From positions 992,001 to 1,056,000 of the forward strand of contig OY744465.1 in NCBI GenBank assembly GCA_963556145.1: a DNA stretch of 64,000 nt. Direction: 5' to 3'. The notes under the pieces are model-generated. The model did not search any database and had not been told where the DNA came from. It was given only the letters and a program-made list of their open reading frames with translations. Below are positions 11,362-21,574 of this stretch, piece by piece (the stretch's first letter is position 1; every line of letters begins with the position of its first letter). Source of the stretch: Hygrocybe punicea. Lineage: Eukaryota > Basidiomycota > Agaricomycetes > Agaricales > Hygrophoraceae. A program made the translations under genes and the position numbers.

Positions 11362-13378
11362 ATGATGCTCAAGCTGCCTTCCTCGCTGACGACTGCGCAC
11401 CCGCGCCAACTCTCATCATCATCGATATCATGTTCCGTAAGAGTAAGAGGAACGAAATGGGCGCCCAAAAAGAAAGCATCTCCATTGCCAACACGCTCGT
11501 TGGCGACGGTCGCCGCCGACCCGCCTCCCGTTCGACGATACGGCGGGTTAAAGGACCAGGACCGCATCTTCACCAACGCATATTGCAGACATGACCACGG
11601 TATAAAAGGTGCTCAGGTGTGTGTGTGTGTTTTTGTTTTGCTTTTCGCGGGTTTCTCACCCGAAAAACAAACATTGGTTGGGTCACTTTTTGGTGCGTGG
11701 TGTGTGTGTGGTGCGTGTGTGGTGCGTGGTGCGTGGTGCGTGTGTGGTGTAGTCCAGAGGGGATTGGCATCGCACAAAAGATATCATATTGAAAGGAGAC
11801 GCGTGGATTATCAAAAGCATCAAGGATTCTGGTCTTCGCGGTCGCGGTGGGGCAGGCTTTCCCAGCGGTCTCAAGTGGAGCTTCATGAACAAACCCGGTT
11901 GGGAGAAAGATCCAAGGTTCATCCATTTCCCCTACTTTACACAAGTCAGGACACTAATATATCCACTTCACACACACGCATCACACATCACACACACCCT
12001 CCCCTTTCAGACCACGCTACCTCGTCGTCAACGCCGACGAAGGCGAGCCCGGCACCTGCAAAGACCGTGAAATCATGCGCGGAGACCCTCACAAGCTCAT
12101 CGAAGGCTGCCTCGTCGCCGGCCGCGCCATGAACGCCACAGCCGCCTACATCTACATCCGCGGCGAATTTTACCAAGAAGCCTCGCACGTCCAGCAAGCC
12201 ATAGACGAAGCCTACGCGGCCAAATTCATCGGCCCCAACGCATGCGGGTCTGGCTACGGCTTCGACGTGTACCTCCACCGCGGGGCGGGCGCGTACATCT
12301 GCGGAGAGGAGACGGCGCTGATTGAGAGCCTCGAGGGGAAACAGGGGAAACCGAGGCTGAAACCCCCGTTCCCGGCTGATGTCGGGTTGTTCGGGTGTCC
12401 GACGACCGTGGCGAACGTGGAGACCGTGGCGGTGGCGCCGACGATTTGTAGGCGGGGTGCGAGCTGGTTTGCTGGGTTTGGAAGGCAGAGAAATGAAGGG
12501 ACCAAATTGTTTTGTATAAGTGGACACGTCAATAATCCGTGTGTGGTAGAAGAGGAGATGAGCATTCCGTTGAAGGATTTGGTGGAGAGGCATGCTGGAG
12601 GCGTGAGGGGTGGGTGGGATAACTTGTTGGGTATCATCCCTGGTGGCTCTTCCGTGCCTGTTTTGCCCATCGATAAATGTGCCGAGGTTTTGTGGGTGTC
12701 CTGTTTTGTTGTTGTTGTTATTATTTTTGTTCTCCTGACGTTTTTTGTTTTGTTTTTTTGGAACAGGATGGACTTTGATTCCCTCAAGGATGCTCAGTCA
12801 GGTCTTGGCACCGGGGCAGTTATCGTCATGGACAAAAGTACCGATATTATCGCTGCCATCGCCCGTTTCTCATCGGTGCGTTGTGCAGTATTAACAACAC
12901 TTCTGAACCGTTCCTTACCATTTGTGTGTGTATTGCAGTTCTACAAACACGAGTCCTGCGGCCAGTGCACCCCATGTCGGGAGGGCACGACATGGATGAT
13001 GAACATGATGGACCGCTTGGTGGAAGGCCGAGGACATCAGCGGGAAATTGATATGCTGTTGGAATTAACGTCCGTCCACCCCTACCGCTCGTTATCCCAT
13101 GCTGACCTGTCGCCCACAAACCATCTTCCGTCCTTCCTTCATGCAGCAAACAAATAGAAGGCCGCACTATCTGTGCCCTAGGTGACGCCGCCGCCTGGCC
13201 CATCCAGGGCCTCATGAGGCACTTCCGCCCCGTCGTCGAACAGCGCATCGCACAGTTCCGCGCTGCGAATGGGCCTGTGTTGTTTGGTGGTCGACTGAAG
13301 AGTGAAGTTGATGAGAATCTGGCGATTCCTGATGACTTGGGAGCGAATTTAGAGGAGGTCGCTGGGCCGCGGGTATGA
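11362..13378 (+). CDS. nuo51: NADH:ubiquinone oxidoreductase 51-kDa subunit (complex I, NDUFV1/NuoF)
   Basis: This matrix-side subunit of mitochondrial complex I binds NADH and FMN and carries iron-sulfur centre N3. Six exons (introns 11617-11752, 11917-12010, 12692-12766, 12876-12938, 13070-13146) give 523 residues in frame, near the usual length. The first ~45 residues are rich in Ser, Arg and Lys with few acids, fitting a mitochondrial transit peptide. Key motifs: [13 protein letters not shown] (FMN/NADH glycine loop), [28 protein letters not shown], and [11 protein letters not shown] with the later [10 protein letters not shown], together supplying the four 4Fe-4S cysteines. Intron 1 is unusually long and contains TGTG/GGTGCGTG simple repeats. 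The tandem ATG at 11362/11365 leaves the exact start open by one codon. Function is secure. Confidence 0.96.
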
Positions 13379-13667
13379 GAATATGCCTCAGACTGCACTG
13401 GCGGCCACTTTTGTTACTATGTCAAGTACAAAAATCAACGTCACGGGGGACGTTTGAAACGAAAAGCCTTGCGGGTATTCTGCACAAAACTGTCTCGCCA
13501 AAAGCAAAGAAATCCACATGTCTGTTGTCTTTGATTGACAATGTTGCAGAGCACTTACAATAAAAGGTACAATTCCGTCCGAAACTCATAATAAAGGGGA
13601 GAGGAGGGGGGCGGGGCGGGGCAGGGTAATAAGGATCATAGTCGGATAGGATGGGTAGTAAAGATTC
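13379..13667. other. Convergent 3' intergenic region
   Basis: Separates the complex I gene from the F-box gene, which converge. A G-rich run (GGGGCGGGGCAG) lies at about 13604-13626. No gene seen. Confidence 0.5.
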
Positions 13668-14920
13668 TCAGAATGTCAACCAGGCATCCTCACTGATAAT
13701 ATCCCGATCGTCGCGTTCAATTTGACCATTGTGAGCCTTGACGCAACACACTGTACTGCCTTCAGGCCAGTCGGCGTCACTGATAAAAGCGACACGGCGG
13801 AGCGGAGTACAGTGCGCGAGGAAAAGCACCGCCAACTCCAAGCAAGAACGATGCGAGCGAAATCGTGGGTGAGCGGACGAGTCGGGTGCAGAAACCTTTA
13901 ATTCGATCGCAAAAGTCTCCAAAGAGCGGAGCTTTGATAAAGTGTCGAAGACGGTTTGGAAATCGCCATCGCGAAATTTCTTTTTCTTTTTTTGTTCGTT
14001 ATATTTTGTTGTTGTTGGAAGAACCAAGAAAACAAAAAATTTAGTTGCAATTTATACTGTATTGAAAATCTCCTTTTAGGACTCACGGAAACGATGTCTC
14101 CACACAGGTGTAAAAATCTCAGTTCTGGAAGTAGTCTCTCGATCTGTGAGAGTAACTCGACTAGTGGTGGCTCCGACATGTCGCGTGCTGGGAACAGATC
14201 AATTGTATCCAGGCTCAGATGAGTTAGGGTTTCCCTGAAATAACCAAGCGAATTGGCGAGAGAAACCTGATGCAAACCAACGTTTTTGCAGCGAACACGG
14301 CGAATGGGGCGAGGAACCAAAAATGGGAGTATCCACCAATCGCGCAAGTAGACGCAAGATAGACGGGGGAGGATCGTAGGATCGTCTAACAGGGCCTGAA
14401 GACCTTCCTGGGTACGATGCTCGTATTTCCAGTAGGAGATCTCGTGTTGCTCAGTTAGAAACGGGAGCAATTCGGGAAGAGGAGGGTAACCACTCCTAAC
14501 ACCAAACGTTTCCAGACGAAAATGACAACCTTGAAGGATGGTCGGGTGAAGATAACGTTGGGATGTGGGGGTCAAGTTGTCGTTGACGATGTATAGCGCT
14601 TTTAGATTGGGGAGGGCTCTGAAGGCTTTGGACATCGATTTAACCAGAAATGATGACCGTAAGGGGTCAATGGCCGAGTGCGTTTGCGATGGTAGCGTTA
14701 AAGAGTATACAAAGCTGGCCAATCGAGAATTATTGATCATTGATTGACTCCAAGAGGTCAGACGTGTGTAGTCGTTTGTTAGCCGTACATTTCGGTAGAG
14801 GACACGCTCAGACTCTTGTTGGAAACCTTTCGATACCGCGCAAAATGCGCACAGATCGCGTTGCTCGGACGTGTATTCGATAATGGGTCGGTAGAGCTCT
14901 ATCGGAACTTGGAAACGCAT
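13668..14920 (-). CDS. F-box/LRR-like protein
   Basis: Probably a substrate adaptor of an SCF ubiquitin ligase, a class greatly expanded in Agaricomycetes (family knowledge). The N-terminus begins MRFQVPIELYRPI and continues with FCAVSKGFQ and VLYRNVRL. This has the fungal F-box pattern: Pro-x-Glu-Leu start, a Cys/Val-Ser-Lys core, and a Tyr-Arg-x-Val end. After it come irregular leucine-rich stretches (LPNLKALYIV, LTHLSLDTIDL, LRFLHLCGDIV). One intron, 13980-14086 (GTGAGT...AAAAAG), keeps the frame and gives 381 residues. No known partner can be named. The F-box itself is weak, so a divergent LRR protein without SCF function is possible. Confidence 0.65.
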
Positions 14921-15032
14921 TTCAGAAATATAAAAAAATCTGCAAAAGCAAGGTGTTCAAAGACGGAATTGTTTTGAGAAACGAGGATTGATGGATTTAC
15001 GGACGTATAAAGATATCCAGAATCCAGATATC

Positions 15033-15060
15033 CAACGTTCAACCTGAATGTTGAACGTTG
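15033..15060. repeat. Perfect 11-bp inverted repeat hairpin
   Basis: CAACGTTCAAC and GTTGAACGTTG face each other across a 6-base loop, and the right arm is extended by two more GTTGAAC units. It sits in the divergent region between the F-box start and the HEAT-repeat gene start, so a regulatory role is possible, though palindromes this short also arise by chance in simple sequence. Confidence 0.6.
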
Positions 15061-15255
15061 AACGTTGAACGGCGACGAGTTAGCAGAGTTTACAGTGACA
15101 GTGGTTTAGATAACTTGCAGCAGTATACGTATCACTCCAAGTGAATAGTGAACCTGACACGGAATGAGCGTCTACTCACAAATATGAGGGCGCCTCACAT
15201 GGCACAGCCTGTGCTCACTCATTAGCTTTTCTCCCGCCGTCCAATTGCCATATGC

Positions 15256-18200
15256 ATGTTCTCAGTTTTTCATCAGGTCGATGACTCGTCAGTAGTATGT
15301 AAACCTTGATTTATGCCCCCTTGTTTTGTCTCGAAATTTATTGTCGATCTTCATTGGCCCAGCTGGACACCCAAACCTTCTGCGATTCGATTTTCGACGA
15401 TCTTGACAACAATCCAAATATCGAGGTTAACATCACGGAAATCCGTCATTATAAAGAAAAGGTGTCAATGAGCCTTTCCCAGCTTTACTTGTTATATTTC
15501 ACTCAATTTACTGCTTTCTCAAGGTAAAACGCGAGCACGAGTTCCTGCTCGTCTTTGTCACGCATGCGCAAGGGACATGTGTGTTGCGTCTCGAGCGAAA
15601 CCCAGGCCCACGACAACAATTATTTTTAAAGATCAAGCCCTTCACTCTCCCTGCCGTCGACACGGTTCGGATATCTTCTTCCCCGGAACAGTTAACATCC
15701 GACAGGTTCCGCGGTCGTGTTGAACTCGTTCCTATCCTTACGTTACATTTCACCCCTCAAACCTCATTGCACCTTCGAGAGCTATGCCTAATACTCAGTC
15801 TCCTCCCTACCCTCTCGCCCCAGTACAATTCGAAAGAGGAGCAATGCTATTGGTTCTGCGACGTGGTCGTGTCAAGCATCCGTGCATGCAAGAATATATC
15901 CCCAGTGGTGGCCAGAGAATTTCATAGAGCGGGGACATTCGGCAAAATTTCTGCTCACCGTTCTGCTCCCATCCGGATGCGCTTTGCTCAAGCATACTCA
16001 GTGATCAATAATGTCTTTGGGCAGAGTCCGGTGCCAAATGTGTCCATCGCGGAAGACAGCTTGGATACTCTTATTTCAATGCTATTAGCTCCTTCATGTG
16101 AGGCCAGGTCTCGTACAGTGCTTCTCACCACTGTGACCTGTATTACCTCTCAATCACCCAAATATCGTCAAATGATAGTGGAAGCCGGAACTCTCACGAA
16201 GCTTATCAGCGTCACTCCACAGCAATTGAATGCTCACATTGTTGCAGCCTTTCACACTATCATTGACGAATCCGTATTGCCCAGTCTCCGTTCAACTGAA
16301 AAAGAGCGGCTGACCCATTTCCTGTCCGCTTTTTTGTCTTCAGCTGAAGCTGACGAAGCCACTTCCAAGAAAGCAGCAGCGATTCTGTGCTTGATGGACT
16401 TAAATGGAGGGAGCCGTGCACTCTCTGCACTCTCGTCTACTCTGTCGTTGGAGCAATCTCCCCATTCCCAGCTTGCTGCACTCGAAGCGATCGTCACATG
16501 TGTCAATCGGGGCCCTCAGGTGTTATCGAATGACATTCTCGTCTCCTTATTCACCGTCCTCTCGCCAGCAGCTCCAACACCAACACGGGCAATGGCAATC
16601 GTTGCTCTCACATGTATCACCAAGCAATCACTTCGAGTTGAACATCGTCGGACAACCCGAATGACTTTTACTCTTCAAGCAGGAGTAGAAGAAGTATTGA
16701 GGAACTTCACTGACCTATTGAAGGATAACGAAGCTAATATCTGTGCAGCTGCCTCACAAGGGGTGATACAATTAGCCAGTCATGGTCGGTTTCTTGTATT
16801 TCTGCAATGGCATTGTTAATGATTCTGTCAAGCTGAATTGCGTCCTTCGATCGAGAAATTAATCCCGGCATTCCTTGAGTTGATTGAGAGCGAGGAGAGC
16901 CACGTTTCTTGGGTCAGCGCAAATGTAATTGCGAAACTCTTCGAACATAGTAAGTTCCCCAAAAATACCTCGTTGATATGATGACTGATATCTACTCTGA
17001 GTTGAATTTCATGCTGCAGTCGAGAAGGAAATTCCGCAGCTCCTTTGTCTTCTTGCAGACAATCGCAATCACGTTCAAGCGGCGGTAGCGCATCTATTTT
17101 CCAAGGCTTTTGACTGTAGTCAGTTTATTTTGTTTTCCACTTTATTCTGATCTTGCTTATGTATATCTGGAGCCGAACTGCGAGCCGCAATTTGGAACTT
17201 TCTTACGCAGTGTTTTCAAATCGCTCATTGGCAATTCCAAGCCGCTGGTATGGAGGTCATGGTAAGATTTGCGGAACACAGTGAGTTTCCATTCCTCAAC
17301 TCAATGTTAATTATGAACATCACAAGCCGAACTACGTACTGCAATTGCACGTATTGTTCCACAATTTTTCAACCTGTTTGAGGGCGGGAGCTGGCAATTT
17401 CGAATACTTGGTGTGGAGCTACTGGCAACACTTGCAGAATACAGTAAGTTCCCACATAGACTTCAGTTCTCCAAGACTAATGCACATTTTTGAGCTCACC
17501 TGCGTGCTGTGATTGGAGATATAGTCCCACGACTTCTTCAACTGTTTGAGGATGGAGACAGGCTATTTTTAGTCACCAGTGTAGAGGTACTGACAAAACT
17601 CGCGAAGCACTGTAAGTTCCTATAAGTTCCTCATTCGGCATTGCTAATGTATATTCAAGCTGAATTGCACGCTGTGATAGGGCATGCCATCCCACAACTT
17701 CTTTTGTTGCTCCAGCACACCGACAGCAATGTCCGAATGGCGGCTGCGAATGCAACGTTGAAACTCGCGGACCACAGTGAACTTACACTCATACTCACTG
17801 TGGTGCAATATTAAATAATGCATCTCCAGGTCAATTGCGCACTACAATCGGAGTCGCCATCCCGCAACTCCTTTGGCTTCTCTCCGACGACTACAGCCAT
17901 GTCCGAGTTGCGGGTGCCAATGTAATATTAAAACTCGTAGAATATGGTGAATTTCCATATATTCCGGAATTCGGGGTCACTAACTAGGGTTGAAGTTGAA
18001 CTGCATCCTGTGATCGGGAGTTCAGTTCCACAGCTCCTTTGTCTTCTTGAGGACAATTATGGGCACGTTCGAACTGCCGGTGAACATCTAATGGTGAAAC
18101 TCGCTGAATACCGTGAGTTTTTAGCTATCCATAAGTTCAGTGGTCCTTATTTATATACCCGTGTTAGCCGACCTGCTTCCTGCCATTGGGAAGGCTATCC

Positions 18201-21200
18201 CGCAGCTTCTTCCTATGTTGAAGGACAATAACGCAGATGTCAGATTTACCAGCGAAAACGTGCTAGATAAATACGCAGAGCACGGTGAGCACTCTGTTGT
18301 TGTTGAATTCAGTATATAACATATGCATTTGAAGCTGCAATGGTTAGCACAATCGAGAATGCCTTCCCTCTGCTTCTGGCGCTGCTAAATGACGGAGACA
18401 GCAATGTCCAGGTTGTCAGAGAAAAGTTAATGAGGAAACTTGCTCAACACAGTGAGTTGCTAGTCATCCGTGATCTCAACGTTACCGATATTCGTTCAAA
18501 GCTACAATGCATGCTGCAACTCATAATACCATCCCGCAGCTTCTTCAGCTGCTCAAACACCGTGACAGCGATATCCGAGATGTCAGTAAGACAGTATTGG
18601 CAAAACTCGCTGAGCGCAGTAAATTATCATTGGCTATTGAGTTCGGCATCGCTAACGTATCTTCCAAGCTAATTTGTATCCTGCAATCGGTTGTGCCATC
18701 CCTCAGCTTCTCCAGCTGTTCAAGGACCAAAACTGGGATGTCCGAGACACTGGTGCAGATGTAATCGTAATACTTGCCGAGCATCGTAAGTCCTGCACCA
18801 TTCTTTATTAAATGAATACGACTTATCATACATTCACACTTCAAGGGACATTCCATGCCGCAATTGCGGATGCAATTCCACAGCTCATTCAGGTGCTCTT
18901 GGAGCTTAACGAGGGTGGTCCAGATGCAGGTGCAAGATTAATGGCGAAACTCGCTGATCACAGTTGGTCTCCAACTCTACTTCACCTGAGTGTCACTCAC
19001 CCGCATTTCAAGCTGATCTACTTGTGGTGATCTGGAATACAATCCTAATGCTCCTTCGGATGCTTGAAGACGCGAACAGCCCAGTCCGGGGTGTATGTAC
19101 AAACCTATTGGCGGAAATGGCTAAATATGGCAAGTATAAACATCGTGGAGATAAGAATTATTTATTAATGAGCACATTTCAAGTCCCACTGCATCCCGCC
19201 ATTGGAAATGCCATTCCTTTACTTCTTAAACTGCTTACGGACGTGAATAGAGATGTCCGTGATGCCGGTAGCAATGTAATGATAAAACTTGCGACACATA
19301 GTGAGCCTCAAACTATTCCCCAGTGGAGCACTATGAATATATGTTTTCAAGTAGACCAATGTACTCCTATTGCGGACGTCATCCCTGATATACTTGAGTT
19401 GCTCATGGAACAAAACCCGGATATCCAAGATGCTGGTGCAAAATTAATGACGATGATTGCTGAGTACAGTGAGTATCCCGTCAACCGATCCGTATGTTTG
19501 TCTAAGACGAACTAGATCCTGCGACCAGGGACACCATTCTGGCGCTCATTCAGCTACTTAAGGACGCGAACATCAATGTACAAGGCGGTAGTGAACAAGA
19601 GACAAAGCTCGGAAAGCACGGTAGGTTCTTCTTAATTTTCCCTCGTCTGGTCGTTTATGTATCTTCCAAGTTGAATTGCATCCTGAAATCGCGACTACCC
19701 TTCTTCAGCTCGTCCAGCTGTTCAAGGACCACAACTGCGATGTCCGAGATGCCGGCAAGAGGGTCATACTCAGCCTCACCGAGCCCTGTGAGCCTTCTTT
19801 CACCAACTAGCCCCAGCTAGACTCATGTACATGTCAAGCCCGTCTGTGTGCCTCCATCAACAACATAATCCCAGAGCTCCTTCAGCTGTTAAAGGGACCG
19901 GATGGTGAACTTCGAGATGCCAGCATCGACATAATTGCAATACTCGCTAAGCAAAGTCAGCTTCCAGTTTTTCAGTTGATCGTTGCTATTCTAATGTTTG
20001 CTTCAAGCGAAACTGCACGTTGCAATTGGTAATGCTATTCCAAATATAGTTGATCTGCTCAAAGACCCCGACTGCAATGTGCAAAAGGCTGGCAAGAGGG
20101 TAATCGTGAACCTCGCTGAACAACGTGGGCCTTCAGCCTTTCACCACATGGTCTGGACTTATGCACATTTCAAGCTGGATTGCATGCTGCCATTTACGAT
20201 GCCTTCCTGCAGCTCCTTCGGCTGCTAAAGGTGCAGGATGGTGCAGTTCGGGACGACAACATAGAGACAATCGCGACTCTAGCTAAGCAAAGTTAGCTTT
20301 GCTGGGTTTCAGTTGAGCGTTACTGATGTACAACCCCCAAGCCGAATTGTACATTGCAATCGGTAGCGCTATGCCGAAGCTAATTGAACTGCTCGAGGAC
20401 CTCGACTGCAATGTCCGAGATGCCGGCAAGAGGATAATAGTGAAGCTCGCAGAACACTGTGAGTATTCAATCTTTTATCATTTACCGATAGCTATACTTG
20501 TGCACTTTTCAAGCTGGACTGTGTGCTGCCATGTATGCCATTGTACAGCTCCTTCGGCAGCTAAAGGTGCCAAACGGTGGAGTTCAAGATGCTAGCATAG
20601 ATATAATTGCAGCGCTCGCCATGCAAAGTCATCTACCAGTTTTACCCAGCTGAGCGTCACTGATATATATTTCAAGCTGAACTAGACGCTACAATCGGTA
20701 GCGCTATGCCGAAGCTCATTGAATTGCTCCAGCACCCCGACTGCAAGGTCCGAGATCCCGGCTTGAAGGGGATAATAGTGAACCTGGCTGAAAACCGTGA
20801 GCCTTCAGCCTTTCATAACATAGCCGTAGGCACACTTATGCACATGTCAAGCGGGGCTGTATGGTGCCATTCGCAATGCCTTTACCTGGCTCCTTCGGCT
20901 GCTAAAGGTGCCGAATGGTGAAGTTCGAGATGCTAGCATAGATGTCATTGGAGCACTCGTAAGGCAAAGTCAGCTTCTATTTCTGCCTCAGTTATTATTA
21001 AGCGTTACTGATGTTCACTTCAAGCGAATCTGCAAACCACCATCGGTAATGCTATCCCGAAGCTCATTCAATTGTTCGCGCACCCCGATTGCAATGCCCG
21101 AGATTCCGGAAAGAGATTAATAATGAACATTTCTGAACACCGTGAGTTTCCAGCCCTTCATCACCCACTTATTTACATGGCCCCACTTATTTACATGTTA

Positions 21201-21569
21201 AGCTGGACTGTATATTGCCAACCGCATTGCTTTCACTTGGCTCCTTCGGCTGCTAAAGGTGCAGAATGATAAGGTTCGAGAAGCAAGTATAAATGTAATT
21301 GAAGCACTCGCAATGCAAAGTCAGCTCCCACTTTTGCCTCAGTTGAGCACCACTGATGTACACGCTAAGTTGAACTGCACGATTCCATCCGCGAAGCCAT
21401 CCCGCATCTCATTGGTTTATTTGACGGCCATGACGGCCACGCCGGAAAGCGGGTAATAGTGAAGCTCGCTGAACTCACTATATTAGGGCTATATGCTCAA
21501 ACTTTGTGGAGTACAAAGCCTGGCTTCATTGGAAGCTCTACCTTTGCCAGACAAATATCTGCATTCTAA
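15256..21569 (+). CDS. HEAT/ARM-repeat solenoid protein built from about 28 single-repeat exons
   Basis: ATG 15256 opens a 31-exon model whose exon lengths sum to 4,728 nt, an exact number of codons (1,575 residues). Exons 1-3 (15256-15294, 15363-15461, 15524-16784) encode a 466-residue head with ARM-like helices and an N-terminal stretch, FCDSIFDDLDNNP, that I do not recognise. From 16833 on, almost every exon is 117 nt and flanked by phase-1 introns of about 40-70 nt. Each encodes one repeat of the form xELHxAIGxAIPxLLxLL followed by xDxxVRxAGxxxxxKLAEH, the pattern of a two-helix HEAT repeat. Exceptions are exons of 99, 108, 114 and 120 nt and a longer last exon ending in a non-repeat tail. 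Repeats 18-28 alternate between two types. No enzyme motif is present; a protein-binding scaffold is the natural inference. Nothing shows the cellular role. Confidence 0.8.
16833..21569 (+). repeat. Tandem exon-intron array, period about 167 bp, 28 units
   Basis: Unit starts lie at 16833, 17020, 17173, 17327, 17495, 17660, 17830, 17996, 18168, 18335, 18502, 18669, 18846, 19013, 19184, 19352, 19507, 19671, 19839, 20008, 20175, 20342, 20514, 20677, 20852, 21025, 21203 and 21370. Introns mostly begin GTGAG/GTAAG and end TTTCAAG or similar, and are themselves recognisably related. The exon-plus-intron block, not just the coding repeat, is therefore what was duplicated. Confidence 0.85.
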
Positions 21570-21574
21570 ACTGT

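Noticed and set aside
16660..16710. A 43-nt intron inside exon 3 of the HEAT gene (GTTGAAC...TTCAAG)
   Set aside because: Removing it would break the reading frame, while keeping it leaves the frame open and the total CDS divisible by three.
17020..17118. Treating the in-frame TGA at the start of HEAT unit 2 as a sign that the gene is dead
   Set aside because: A usable CAG acceptor 18 bases downstream restores the frame, and all 26 later units remain open with conserved splice sites.
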